Source: Coniella vitis (taxonomy: Eukaryota; Ascomycota; Sordariomycetes; Diaporthales; Schizoparmaceae). From it: a DNA stretch of 64,000 nucleotides. The translations under genes were made by a program, and so were the position numbers. How positions within the stretch are numbered: the stretch's first letter is position 1; every line of letters begins with the position of its first letter. This document shows positions 1 to 14,276 of this stretch, piece by piece. The DNA lies in assembly GCA_011317545.1 (NCBI GenBank), contig WUJK01000001.1:992001-1056000 (forward strand), written 5' to 3'. The notes below the pieces were generated by a model. It saw nothing but the letters and a program-made list of their open reading frames with translations. It searched no databases and was not told the origin of the DNA.

Positions 1-1716
1 TAATAATAGCTATCGATAACCGTAATTAGGAAAGAAACTAGGAAAGGTAAGGAAGGTAAAGACCTATTACTAACTTTATACCCCGGGCTAATACCGGTAA
101 ATAATACTAATAGCTACCTTAACGCTTTATACCTTAATAGAATAATTACTATAGAATAATAATTAGTAGTATAATATATTTAAACCCTATAGAGCTCGAT
201 ATAGCTTAAAGGAAACCTATAAATAAGGAATATTTTAACTATAGTAAGATAGGCTATTTTATATAAGAGTACCGATAACCTAAGAAACCTAGAGAATTTA
301 ACAAAGTCCCCGAAGGACGATAAGCTAATATTATAATATACGAGACTATAGATTCTACTCCTAGCTAAAACTAGCTCTTAGAGTAAGTATCGAATAACTC
401 CGATTATAAACTCCTTAACTAGACCTTCTATTATAAGGATAATTATATAATATACCTCTCGGTAAAGTAAAGCTTAAAATAATTCCCTTAAATACCTTAT
501 AAAGAATAATAAATTATAGTTACCTAGAGAATACCCCTCCCTATAGATAATAGTTTATTCGAAAGATTAATAATAAAGTAGTAAGTATAGCTTATTAAGG
601 AATACCCCTATTAGTACGATATAAAAGGGTATAAGCTACCTAACGAAACGAAAACCGTATAAAATAATATTACGGAAATTATAGAATAATAGGAAATACT
701 TAATATTAATTAGAATATTAGCACCTAAACTATTAATAAAGAAATAAGCTTAGAATTAGAAAGCTTTATAAACGAAGATATCGATAAAGGAGATATATAT
801 TACCTTATCTATAGTATTATACTTAGAGAACTATTTAGGATAATAACTTACTAAGATAAAACCCCCCTTATATAGGAAGATATACGAATTAATTATCTCT
901 ACGAAGAATATTACTAGATTATATAGTTTACTTATATTATATATAATTATAGATAATATTTTAAGTATAAAGTAATTAACGAATAGTTCCCTATATATAA
1001 GATAGGGTATAGTATTATCGCCTATAACGACGATAATAGCGATTATTATAAAGTATTTAGAATAAGGGGAAACTACGCTAGTATTAGCTTTATATATAAT
1101 ACCCCTTACGAATATACTATGCGATAAGTAAGATAGTATTAATATATAATACCCTAGTATATACTTTACGCGTAAGAAAAAGCGCTCGACTAATATAGAA
1201 TATACGAATAGAAATAAAGGGAAAAGCTTATAAAGCCCGTATATATAGAACCTATATACTATAGCTTTTATAAGCGCGCCGATTATATAGAATACCTAAT
1301 AGATAAAGCGTATACCTATTATAACCTTAAGGATAATTAACCCGGAGTATAAACTCCCTATACGGAAGAAGAAAATTAAGTATACCTATAATAATAAGCC
1401 GTAGTATATATATAATACGGAATACGATAAGCTAAGAACCTAGTATAGATAATAGCCCTTAGAGTATAATAAGAATAGTAGAGCTTAAAAGGTAAGGATC
1501 GCCTATAAGGGATAATAAGCGATTAGGACTTATAATAAAGTCCTTCTATATAATAGATAGCTCGATATATAAATATTTGAAAATCGTAGTACGAATTAAT
1601 AGTAAATATTATATAATATTCCTAGATAGCGGAGTATAAGGAAACTTTATATCCCTAAGCGTTATTAATAAAGAATAGATATTTTAGAAGAAGAAAATAA
1701 AACCCTATAATCTTAG

Positions 1717-1732
1717 TATTATAAAAGGTATA
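1717..1732. repeat. Target-site duplication, left copy
   Basis: The 16-bp sequence tattataaaaggtata occurs here and identically at 10003-10018. Removing the interval plus one copy rejoins the gypsy pol reading frame between protease and reverse transcriptase. A long target duplication of this kind is typical of non-LTR (LINE) integration. Confidence 0.85.
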
Positions 1733-4700
1733 TTTATTTATTATTTATTTAATTAAATTAACGCCGGACTAGTTACGCTAGCATACCTCCTAAGGGGTAT
1801 CTCGGCCTATACTACTTATCGTACTACTAAGGAGCGTATATATACCCACCTAGTATATATATTCGTAATATAGCCCTAGCTCGAAGGCTGCTTTTTAGCG
1901 TATTAGCTATATCCTAGAAGGTAAATACTCTAGGGATTAGTCTTAGAGTAGAGTTATATAATACTATTAGTATAGCCCGTATAGAGCTACGTTTTTATTA
2001 GGTTAGCGTATTACCGTATAGTTACTAGACGTTAGATGCCGGCCGAGACTACTTCCGAAGCCGTACTATATATATATTATACGTCGATTATACTAGCGAT
2101 AACCTTACTAGTATAGCAGCCTAAGGGCGCTATACTAGAGAGCTAGCTAGCTATTAAGCTGCTAATATAGCGTAGATATCCTTATAATAATATAGAGTAG
2201 TAGCTTAAGACGCGTTAGAGATATACCTTAAGGCGTCTGCTATTATTAGTCTATAAAAGTACGCGTCCTTCTGCTAATAGTAGCTAGCCCTTTATCTATA
2301 GTTATAGATAATAGCTATTATAGCTAGTTATACCCCTATTATTATTAATAGTAGGGGTATAGCGCTATCTATTATATTTCTCCTACGCTTATTATAGCTT
2401 ATCTAAACTCCCTCCTCCTCCTCCCTTCTCCCTCCTCCTTTCTTAATCTACTATATAGTAGTATAGTAATATTACTAACTATCGCCGCTGCTATACTATA
2501 CTCCCCTCTATAATCCTAAGTATAATAACTATTATTACTATTATTATAATACCTCCTAAAAAAGGAAGTAAGTATATCTACCTTTCCTAATCGAATACTA
2601 GGACTTATAATAGTCTACTAACGTTTTAAATTAATATATAGCTAAGTATACTAAAGCGCGCTATACTATAAATACTACTAATACCCGTATAGCTAAGAAA
2701 CGTATAATACTCCTATTAATCTATATAAACTAGCCTAAGCTCCTATAAATACCGTATCTAGCGCTATTATAAAGTAATATATCCTTCCTATAAGATACCT
2801 ACGTAAATAATATAGTAAGCGTAATATATTATACTAAAGCTAAGTTCTATTATTACTAATTAACTACTACTAATAAGTATATTTACTAATAGAAACTAAA
2901 GCTATAAAGAAGGGTACCGCCCCTATAATATACGGCGTACTCCTATATAGCGTTATAAGGCCGACTGCTAATATACTTAATAGTAATAATTACGTTTATA
3001 ACGAAGATAAGGGCGATAAAGATATCCTATAGAAGGCCCTTAATAGTACTCTTAAGCTTAAGGATAAGGATAAGTATAGTGCTAAGGCTGCTAAGGATAA
3101 TACTAATAGCAAAGATAAGGTAGATTTACTCTAAGATAGCTAGGAATAGGCCGAAGATACTTCTAGCGATAAGGAGCCTGCTACTAATATATATACTAGT
3201 AATAATAACGCTAAGGAGGACGATAAGGAGGCCTATTAGGACGAGGCTAACGATAATAATAATTATATTACTAGTAGTAATACTAATCGTACTTATATAG
3301 ACGATAGTAGTAGTAGTAGTAGTAATAGTAACGATAACGATATCGGTATCGCTTATACTATTACCGCCGGTAATACTAGTAATAAACGCCCTACGCCTAC
3401 CTCTATTCCTATTAGTACTCCTATTACTAAAAAGTAGTATTCTACCGCTATTATTAGTAATAATAATACTAGGGCTAGGGCTATTAAGATAGTAGCTCCT
3501 ATTAAAGCTAACCCTCCTTATACTACCCGTACTACTAACGCTATTACTACTACTAATACTTAGCCTAAGGCTAAGATTAGTAAGAAGAAGATTAGTATTA
3601 TTAAGAATAAGGGTAAAGCTACTATTCCTATTACCCTTATTAAGCGTAAGAAGATATAAAAGGCTAATAAAGCTACTCCTAATAGCCGTTATATTATAAC
3701 CTAGCGTAATATACCTTATAAGTAGTATCTAGTCTCGGTAATTACCGGTAAATCGCTTAGTAATTATTAGGATATCGAGGGTAATACCTGCTACTAGGGC
3801 TATTAGTATAAGGGTTATACCCCTTTAGCTAACTACTTAGTAACTATTAGCCGCTAGCTATATAACGCCCTATAGGAGGGTAAGGACGGTACTCCTTATT
3901 ATACTACTATTCGTATAGCTAAGGAGGCTTACGATAAAATACTAGCGAAGGGCTTTACCGAGTTATTTAATAAGTCGGAGGAGGAGGTAGAGCCGGTTAT
4001 ATAGCCCTAAAAGCGCCCCTGCTATATCTTACCCCGCTACCGCTAATAGTAATAGTATTAGCTATAGTATTAATCCTAGTAGTACTAGCGCTAAGCTATT
4101 ATAACTATTATTACTACTATTAGCGCTAGTACTACCTATAAGTAGGAGTATACCCCTAGCGCTATAAGCCTATTATAATTACTTCCCGGCCTAATTACCC
4201 CTACCTTAGGTACTCCCGCCGACCGCTATACCGTACTATACGCCCTTAGTAATACTATACGCTAAATAATCGACTATATATAGTTTAATATACTTTAGCC
4301 CTAAATAGCCTATAATATAGCTATGAACTGCCCTAGTAGCTAGTAGTATAAGATTCTAATTAGACCCGCTTTCTTATAGAGTAATAAACCGTATTATACC
4401 TACCGTATATATAATAGTAAGGGTACTATTTATAGAGAATCTTTATAAACTACTTCTAAGAAGGTAGACTATACTTAATAGTCTATAAGTACCCTTTATA
4501 AGTATATTTCGCGGAAAGGGGTATTAGGGGGCCCGGCTAAGCCCTCCGGCTAGTCCCGCTACCTCCGCCTAGCTACCGTATAATATACCTAGTACTAAGG
4601 CGAAAGCTTATTAAAATAGCCCGTTTTATAATAGCGGCTTATCCCTAGCCGGCTAAACCGATAGTAATACGCTTTAAAGTTACTATAACTAGTCCTTATA

Positions 4701-7700
4701 GCTATAAAGAGAGCTAGCTATTAGCGGCTTAGCGAAAGGGCTAGCTATATTATAATACGAAAGCTTAGCCCCTAAGCGCTATACTAGCTAGATAAAACTA
4801 CCTATTAACGCGTTTACTATATCTTCTTAAAGCTTTTAATTCCCTCTCGATATAGGGTTTATATACCTAAGGTAATAAGGCTTATTACCTACCCTATTAG
4901 GGAGAGTATTATACCCCTTTTCGTAAGGGTATTTATAAGCTTATTCTTAGCTATACCTATATAACTAGGGCTCTAAAGGATAATTATTAACCGTCCCTCT
5001 ATAAGATACTACTTATAAAAGGCCTAAAAGCTTCGGAAAGCCTATTATAAGGTAATAAGCGTATTACCCTATAATCCCTAGATAACCGAGGTATTATCTA
5101 TATAGATAAATACCGCTAATAGTACCGTTTCTAGCGCTAGCCGTAGTCTTATAAGCGCCTTAACCGCTTCGGCATCGAAAACGTATAAGTATTTATAAAA
5201 TACCCTAATAGTAGTAGTAATAAATACCCTATCCCTTATTATAGTATACCCGTAGCCTATCCTATACTTAGGTCCCTCCTAAACCTTAGAGCTATTTATA
5301 TATACTATTATAATATCTAGTAGTAGGGTTATATATTATATATTATAGCATATAGCTACTTCTTCCTTAGGGTAACCGATATTAGGGTCTAACGTAATAT
5401 AGTTAGGATACCGGGGAGTTAGTAGGGCCGGCTTAGGTATAATAGGAAAGCTATATATAGCGTCCGTAAGGCGTATATTAAATACCCTATAGTTATATCC
5501 TATAAGAGTATATATCTGTTTATAAAGGGGGTATCCTATATTTAGTAGAGTATACCGTAAGCCGGCCCGGCGAACCGCCGCTCCTAATATAAGCTTAGCT
5601 ATAAGGAGGCCCGCTTTATAAAAGGCTATTACTATATATACCGTCCTTTATACCGGTAATACCCCTTTAGCGCCCTTTACTAATAGTTAATCCGCCTTCT
5701 TAAGCTATACCGTAAGTATATAGTTCGGTCGAAACTAGGCGTCCGTTATATATATAAGTATCGAGATAAGTATTACTATAACCGCCTTATAAAGGGACGT
5801 TATAGGGGGGCTATATTATACCTTCCTAAGGCTCTTAAGGTAGGCTATAACCTTCGCCGTCTTATAAACCCTTTCCTTAATATACCTCCTACTTATAAGA
5901 TACCTATTAAACTAGAATCCTAGCTAACGGAAGCTAGCTACCTTAGAATAGGAGGGTATATTAGTAATAGGCTTTATATATCTACCGCCTATTATAATAG
6001 CCGGCTATACCGCCTCCCTATACTTTAAAAAGTAGAAAACTTCCGTCTTTTCCGCTATAAACTATATTATATTCCTCGAAGCCTAGTTATTAACGCTTAT
6101 TATATCCGTTTCTAGTAGTATTATATTTTTCTCCGCGCTATTAGATATATAAAGGAAGAGAATATCGTCCGTATAATAGAAATACCTATTACTACCCTAT
6201 AGAATAAGTTTAGAAAGGTAGATTATATATAGTACCGGCGAGAGAGGTAAGCCCTAAGGTATATTATATCTTACCGAGGAGAAACCCGTTATTAACCTAT
6301 CTAAGCGGACCCGTATTAACCGTATTATTAGGAAGGAGGTTACTAAACTTAATAATAAGAATAGGAAACTAAGGACTTATAACCGTATAATTAATCTATT
6401 AGGGAGGATAATATTAAACGCCCCTTATATATCCCTAATTACTATTATAATAACCTACCCTTAGGAGAGTATTAGCTCGATATTATATATAAATACTATT
6501 ATAAGGTTTATTACGGAGCGTTTTAATAATACCCTATAATATTATAGGTTAAGGACCCCTTTAGTAAATAGGATCTAGGAGAGCTTATATATAATTAGCC
6601 TTTCGAGCCCCTTAGAAAAGGTAGAAAGGAGAGTAATAGGCTTATATAACCTAAGGCTATCTATATCCCTTTTACCTAGCTTAGAGTATATCGATACTTT
6701 AGCGTAATATTAAGGTAGAGGAAAGTAACCTATAATAAGGTAATAATTATAAAGCCGAACTAAAAGGGGGCTAATACTATCCTAATACTCCTTTAATAGG
6801 GATACCGAGGTATTATTTACCCCGGGAGAGGTAGATTTAACTTAAATAATATACTCCTCTACCTCCTTAGGTATAACCGTATAACCTTATTAGAAACGGG
6901 CTTTAGAAGTATCTTAGCCCTCGAGCGGGTCCCTAATTAGATTATTATCCCTAAAGAACCGCTATAAAATCTTATCCTATAATAGGCTTACTTTCTTAAT
7001 AGGGTCTTTATATAATATACCGTCCCCTATATATAGCAAGGGAGCTTATAACGGTATAGCTAGCTTATATTACCCCGTTATCCCGAAGATATCCGTATCC
7101 GAAGCTATTATATCGATCCTACCCTATTAAAAGGCTCGCTAATATACTCGAATAGCCCTCTTAAAAGTATTTCTAGCTATTTAGAACTCCCTTAAGTAAG
7201 TCCGATAACTATATCGGGCCCTAATATACGCCCGGTATACCTCCTTTACCCTATTATCCTACTAAGGGGCTTAGGAGTAGGGTTATAATTACCGCCCTAT
7301 TACTTCTAGGACCCTATCCTAAAGGTAATTTAAGCAGGTTACCTAATTATCTAGAGAAGCCGGGCTCTCCGCTTATAAGAAGGGCGGTATATTTATTAGC
7401 CCTATTTCTAAAAGGCCCTTAAAGGCCGGGAGGAATTATAGGTCTACTTATAGCTATATTAGCTATTCCTAGGGGAGTAAAGGATTATTACCGATAATTA
7501 TAATAAGGGTTTTATAATTAGAGCTAATATATAAGTTAGGAGTAATCTTTATAATTATATTTAAAATATTAGAGAAGATTAGGTTAAGGACCCCCCCTTA
7601 GATATATATAGGGACGCCCGGGGTATTTATAAAGAATATATCTCTAAATAGTATCTAATCTTTAACCTAGTTATTATCCCTTTCGTTAGGCTTACCCGGC

Positions 7701-10002
7701 TTATAAGGAGTATAGATTATATTAAAATCGCCCTTAACTACCTATCTCCGTATAGGTAGATTATTTAGTATATAATCGAGTATTATATCCTCTCTAAGTG
7801 CTCGGTAAACGTTAACTAAAAGGACCCCTAATACCTTTAGCTAGAATCCGTCCCTTATAGTAAGGGGCCGTTACTACTTTATATATAGCCTATAACCCCG
7901 TTATATATATATTAAAACCCGGGGCTTATTACCGAGTAACTCCTACCGCTTTTCCTTATAATAAGCTATCGGATCCCCTCTCTAATTATCTACCGGCGAG
8001 AAAAGCTTATAAATAAGGTACCTTTAAGTTCTCGTATTATATATTATATACGGCTTCTAGACCTATATAATATCTACCCCCTATTTAATATAGAGTACTA
8101 ATAGTATAATATAGGTAGATTATTTCTTCCCTATATTCGCCTAAGCGATTATAAGAGGAGCCCCCCGGCTATCGGAAGGGTATATCCTATTTATATATAG
8201 GGGAAATAGTAATATTTAAGCCCCCTTAAGAGCTAAGGATTATAATTATATCGTTATTATCCTTAACTATATCCGCCGGGGGCGTAGGCTCTCTCTTTAT
8301 AACGGGGCTAGGACCCTCCAGAGGCGGTATATTAGCCGGGTCGAGCTATAGGTGCTATTATAAGCCGGTCGGCGGTATATAATCGCGGATATTACTATAA
8401 AGCCGCTTCCGGAAGGGGCCTTTAATAAACGGCTGCTCTATAGGCTTAATAAGGGGTTAAGGCTTTCGCTAGCTATTAGTAATATCTATAGCCGTATTTA
8501 TATCGTTATAACGGGCCTTACCTATATTCCTAATCCTCTTAAGCTTAAAGATAGATAGGTAATAAAGCTACCTATTAACTATTATAAAGGCGGTAATATA
8601 GCTAAAGTAGCTAAAGCGGACCGGCTTATAATAATTAGTATACTTAGGGGGAAGCGTATAAGCCTCCCCTTCCTAAGTATATTAGGCGTTAGAGTAAGTA
8701 GGGTACCGCTTACTCCTTATATAACGCTTAGTTAAATAGTAATTAAGATAATTATCCGTATAGAAAGAGAGCCTCTCCGTTTTCTATATTAGCCGGGTAT
8801 AAGGCAGATTAAAGACCTAGAAGGATCGTACTTTACATAAAAAGGATACTAGCTAGGTAGTAATACCTATAATAGGGTTATATCCGTTTATAAAAAGCTT
8901 ATAGGAAATAGGCTCGACTCCTATCTATATTATAGCCTCCTCCCGGATATATTCTTTAAGAGAAACCCTTTAATAGGTAAAGGGGTTATAAAGCTCCCTC
9001 GGAACCCCGGTTATTATATAGGTAACCTAGGTTTATAATACGATTACTAAGGATGCTTATATTAGCTTTAATAGCTTATCCCTTAAAGGGTTAATAAAAA
9101 GCTTATCCCGAACCTCCTTATTAATAAGGTATAAAGCCTAGCCGGTAGGGGTTTTAATAACTATCGCTATATTAGTTATAGGGATCTAAAGCCGAATATA
9201 GATACCTAGCTTAAATCCCTAAAGGGGCGAGCCTATAAGTATATTATAAGGGGTAGCCCTAAGGAGGATCCTTATATCCTATCCCTACTACCGGTTATAT
9301 TAGGGGCCGGCTTTTCGAATATAATAAGCCGGCTCCGCCGGGAGCTTAACGGCTATACCTATAACGGTAGCCTAGCTTTAACCCTATTAGGGGTATTAAG
9401 CAGGTAAAGGTAGCTACTAGGGGTAGAATACTACCTATAGAGTAATAACGGGAGGAATCGGGTATATCGGAGTAGGCCGGCTAATAGCTAGGTCCGATAA
9501 AAATTTCTTAAGCTTACGCCTAGCTATAGCTAGGAGTTAGGAATATACCCTCTCTATATAACGATACTCCTCGCTTTATAGAAGGCCTTTAAAGGTATTA
9601 ACTAGTTTTCTTAGGGTCTTATCTACCGCTAATAGGACTATCTCCCGAGCTATAAACGTATAGTATATACCTATAAGGAGGGTCCTAACTATATTAAGGG
9701 TAAGGGGGTTATCTTAATAAATAGTAATATCCTCCTATAACTAAGGTATAGTATTATAATACCTCTTCTATTATATAAAGGAGTAAATCGAATCTATAAT
9801 AGAACTAGTATCTATCCTAAGTATTAATCCTTTAGGCGGTAGCGAGCCGCCCTATATCGTATCCGTAGGCAGGGCCTCCTATAAGGTTATCCTATAACCG
9901 TATTTACCTATATATAAATAGGTTAGATATTAGTAAATTATTAGTAAAACCGTATATACCCTTAATAAAAGCAAGCGTATATAAGAAAAGTATCGGGAAG
10001 GA
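1733..10002 (-). mobile_element. Nested LINE (Tad1-like) insertion, RIP-degraded
   Basis: An 8.27-kb insertion inside the gypsy pol gene, bounded by a 16-bp duplication. The left end begins with a TTTA/TTAT-repeat tract at 1733-1755, as expected for the 3' tail of a LINE lying on the minus strand. The minus strand at about 6180-6300 encodes a GLPLSPVLY motif followed by YTDD, the hallmark of non-LTR reverse transcriptases; the usual form is a GSPLSP-type motif and YADD. The 5' part (about 7-9.9 kb) would hold ORF1 and endonuclease but is too mutated to assign. About 4.4 kb separates YTDD from the 3' tail, which is longer than a Tad1 3' region, so a further element is probably nested between about 2 and 4.5 kb. 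All frames are full of stops. Confidence 0.72.
2900..4050 (+). pseudogene. Low-complexity Lys/Asp/Ser/Thr-rich coding relic inside the LINE insertion
   Basis: The plus strand, opposite to the LINE, reads for over 1 kb as a polypeptide rich in Lys, Asp, Ser, Thr and Asn, broken only by stops of the kind RIP creates from Gln and Trp codons. It turns into a more ordered stretch near 3660-4010. I do not recognise the protein. It may be the ORF of another element nested in the LINE 3' region, or a captured gene fragment. Confidence 0.35.
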
Positions 10003-10018
10003 TATTATAAAAGGTATA
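10003..10018. repeat. Target-site duplication, right copy
   Basis: Identical to 1717-1732; closes the nested LINE insertion. Confidence 0.85.
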
Positions 10019-13000
10019 GAAGTTATTTACGGTTAAAGTATTATCGATATAGAATCTAATTAATTACTAGTTATAATCTACGGATATATAATACTAATAA
10101 ACTTCGATATTACGGATACCGTATAATATAAGCTAATTTTAGGTATATTATAGTTAAGAAAGGAAAATCCTCGAATCGATTAGACTAATAGCTATATTTT
10201 ATAGGATAAAGCGGATACCTAAGAAGCGGTTATAATTAAAAGTATAGGATCGGATTTAGTTATTAAGCGGTACCTAGATAATAGGGGCTTAAAGGAATTT
10301 ATATATACCTTTAAATCGAGAAGAGTTAAAACGATAGCTATCCTAGGATATAATAAACCTCGATAGCTTATAGAGAAGGATCTAGCGATAGTTAATACCT
10401 AGGAATATAAGGGATATAGCAGATTAGAATATAATATAATAGGATTCTATAGATAGTAGGATATATTATTACGATATATTTAAGAAGGAACTAAGTATAT
10501 ATAACGATATCTCCTTATAATAGTAATTATATAAGACGAAGATACGTTTAAAAACCTCTCCGGTATACTAGAAGAGTATCGGAAGTTTACAAAACTATTT
10601 TAAGGAAAGTTTAATAATAGCCTACTAGAGTATAGCCTATATAACTACGAGATCTTACTTAAAGAAGGAGAATAATTAAAGTTCTTTCTTATCTACGGAT
10701 TAGATAAGGATAAACTTAAAGTATTTAGAAAATATATCGACGAAAGCCTTAAGAAAGGCTATATTAAACCCTTATATTTATTAGTAGGATACTTAATCCT
10801 ATTTATACTAAAGAAAAACGGTAAATTACGATTATATATTAATTATCGGTAATTTAACGATATTATAATTAAGAATCGGTACCCCTTACCCCTTTTTAAA
10901 GAACTTAGAAATAAACTTAGAGGAGCCTAATAGTTTATAGCCCTCGACCTTAAAGAAGGATATATATATATTTATATTAAACCCGGAGAAGAATAGAAAA
11001 TAGCGCTTAGAATATATTACGGATATTTCGAATATCTTATTATACTATTCGGACTTACTAATACCCTAGTATTATTTTAAGAGATAATAAACTTTATCTT
11101 ATACGAATACCTTAACTATTTTATAATCGCTTATCTAAACGATATCCTTATTTACTTAAAAATATTCGAAGAATACTAGAAGTATATTATAATAATCCTA
11201 TAAATCCTCTAAGATAATAAGATTTTAATAGAATCTATTAAATATAACTAGAATACTTAAGAAGTTAACTACCTCGGATATATTATTATATTAGGGTATA
11301 TACGAATATAGAAAGATAAAGTATAGGTAGTTAGGGATTAGGCTATATTCTAGAATATTAAGGATATTAGAGCTTTCTTAGGCTATACTAACTTATACTG
11401 ATAATTTATTAAGAATTATAATAGTATCGTAGTATTACTTACGAAACTTATAAAAAGGGATATTACCTTTAATTAGAACGAATTAGTATAGAGAGCTTTT
11501 AGTATAATTAAGGATATAGTTATATTAGAATTAATCCTAGTCGAAGTAGATTAAAATAAAGTTTTCGAAATCGAAACGGATATATTAGATTATATACTCG
11601 TTAGATAACTCGGATAATAAGACGATAAAGGACGATTATAAATAGTTAGTAATTTTAATAAGAAATTAAACGGATTAGAATTTAACTATAGAACGCCCGA
11701 TTAACAACTTATAGTAATAATAGAAGCCTTTAGAGAATAGCGATACTACCTTATCAGCGTAAAATAATAAATTCTTATATATACGGATTATAAGAATCTT
11801 TAGGTATTTACCTCGATAAAGTAGCTTAATAAATAATAAGTTAAATAATACGAATTTCTATTAGAATTCGACTTTAAAATTATCTACCGTAAAGGTAAAG
11901 AAAATAAGCGAATAGATATTCTTAGCAGATAATCGGATTATAAGGATAATAATAGTAAAGATTAAGATATTATAGTAATCTTTAAGGAAGATTCGGAAGG
12001 TAATTTTATTATATTATCTATTACTAAGGAACTTAACGTAATATTACGTATCGAAGGAGAAATACCTAACCTCGATAATATAATAATATCGGAATAAAAC
12101 GATTATATTAGAAGTATCTATAGCGTACTAGTATACGGATACTAAGGAATTAGAGTAACTTATAAAAGGATCTAACGTTATTAAAACCTACCGAACCTTA
12201 AGAAACGAGTTACGGATATCGTTAGTAACTGCGATATATATAAACGGAATAAAATAGAATAATATAAACTTTACGGATTATTATAACTTCTATTAATACC
12301 TATAACTATTTAGTTATCTATTAATCTAGACTTTATTACTAAGCTACCTCTTTTATAAGAACCCTTAACTAAAGTATAATATAATAATATCTTAGTAATA
12401 ATTTATAAACTAAGTAAGTATATATACTTCCTATTATATAAAGAAAGTAGTATTATAGAAGAACTCGTATATATATTCCTCCGTATTATTATCGTTAACT
12501 ACGGAATACCTTAGGAAATTATATTAAATAGAGATAGAAAATTCGTATTAAAATTCTAGATCTTATTTACTAAATACCTCGGAACGATATAACGTATATC
12601 TACGAATTCTATCCTTAAATAGACGGATAAATAGAATATACTAACTAGATTATAGAATAATACCTACGATACTATATTAACTATAAATAGGATAATTAGA
12701 TCGAACTCTAACCTATAGTATAATTCGCTTATAATAGCGTAGATATAACGAGTATAAGAAAATTACTATTCTTCCTACTTTATAAATATAACCCTATAGT
12801 ATACTACGAAATACTACTAAGTAGAAACGTAGAAATAATAGACTAATACGCTAGAAAAATCAAATAATTATACGAAGATACTCGATATATACTTTAGGAC
12901 GTTAAAGAATAAATAACGAAATATATTAATTAGAAAAGGATTAAAGGATTAATCCTATAGAAGGGAGATAAAGTCTACCTTAACCGTAAAAATATTAAAA

Positions 13001-13369
13001 CTATTAAACCTAGCGATAAACTCGACTATAAAAAACTCGGACTTTATAAAGTTATATAATCAATTTTACTAGCTAACTATAAACTCGAAATCCTATATAT
13101 ATATCTATACCTAATCTTTTATATTTTACTCCTCGAATTAATACTAATAGATATAGAACTCTCGTATAATATAGATATTATCGAACTAGAATAAGTATAA
13201 TACGAAGTTAAATAGATTCTCGACTTATATAAACGCGATATAGAAAATAATACCTTATTAAATAGAAAAATTACGATAATTCGGAAAATACTTAGGAATT
13301 ACTAAAGAACGTATACCTAAACCTTATTAAAGAATACGAAAATAAAAAGTTATTATAGCCTTAGATAGA

Positions 13370-13445
13370 GAAGGTATTATAGGGAATCGAACCCCGGACC
13401 TCCTAATAAGAAACTAGGAACTCTAACTACTAAGCTATAAAACTA
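13370..13445 (-). other. Degenerate tRNA-like sequence in the gypsy 3' region
   Basis: The minus strand carries a TATAGCTTAGTAGTTAGAG stretch resembling a tRNA A box, a possible anticodon arm with loop TTTCTTA, and a near-perfect B box (GGTTCGATTCC). The acceptor arms do not pair and the region is RIP-altered, so it is not a working tRNA. It could be a trapped tRNA gene or SINE head, or a piece of the retrotransposon itself. It lies between the end of pol and the 3' LTR. Confidence 0.5.
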
Positions 13446-14276
13446 CTCGTATCTTTAACTATAATAATTACCTATAGGAATAACTAGACCCCTTATTAAA
13501 GATCGAGGACCCCTAATAATAATTCTAAGAAAATTAGAATTACGAACTACTAATAATAGAAGGCCCTAAGCCGAAGAAATTAGATATAGATAAGTCCGTA
13601 GACTCTAAGAAGGTATTAAAGTCTATTACCCTAAAACTATTAATCTCCTATAATTCGGTAATAGCTTCGGATTCTACGGAAATAGCTATATTTATACTAG
13701 CCTCGGCTTCCTACTCCTCTTAAGTATTAAGCAATTCTAACCCCGTATTTACTAGCTTTATACTCCTCTTTATTAAAAACTTATATTAAATATAAAGACG
13801 TTCTAAGCGAGAAAGCGCCTCCCCTACCTTACGATAAGCCTTATAAAGCTCCTTATATATATTAGCCTCCTATATACGAAGTTTCTTCTCCTCCGATAAA
13901 ATACGAGAAACTATATAAAGTTAGTATACTAATAAGGAAAATTATTATAGCTAGAACTTATAGGTATTTATAGGAATACTATTCCTATTATATCGTTTTC
14001 CTCGTTTTATATATATAGAATAGCGCGAAATACTATCTATTATACGGTATAACTACCCTTTAGAAGTATAGAGAGAATAAGGTATTTTCTTAAAACTAAA
14101 AGTTTTAATAGAAAGATAAAGACGGTTATATTACTCGGTTTTCTTCGAATACGATTTCTAGATACCCGTAGATATAACGAATTAGGAAAGTATAATCCGG
14201 AGTAAGAATATTAGGCAGGACTATTTATAGAAATAACTATAGTCTTTAGGGATAGAGACCGATAGAAGGGAGATAA

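Larger units (their letters stand above)
1..14276 (+). mobile_element. Ty3/gypsy retrotransposon internal region, RIP-degraded, interrupted by nested insertion
   Basis: Internal part of an LTR retrotransposon on the plus strand; the 5' LTR lies left of the window. The retroviral-type protease LDSG motif is visible near 1620-1655. After the nested insertion (1733-10002) the frame resumes near 10019. Reverse transcriptase follows at about 10.8-11.2 kb, with a KKNGKLRLY-like motif, NRYPLPL, and a YLNDILIY motif for the catalytic YxDD. RNase H comes next, then integrase at about 12.3-12.7 kb (DFIT, NRDRKF, TDK motifs), then a chromodomain-like tail near 13.2 kb. Nearly every Gln and Trp codon has become a stop, the signature of CpA to TpA RIP. 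A purine-rich tract at 14261-14276 directly precedes the 3' LTR and fits the polypurine primer. No open frame survives, so the copy is dead. Confidence 0.88.

Noticed and set aside
1..14276. CRISPR-like or satellite explanation for the monotonous sequence
   Set aside because: The monotony is loss of CpA/TpG in transposon coding sequence, not tandem repetition.
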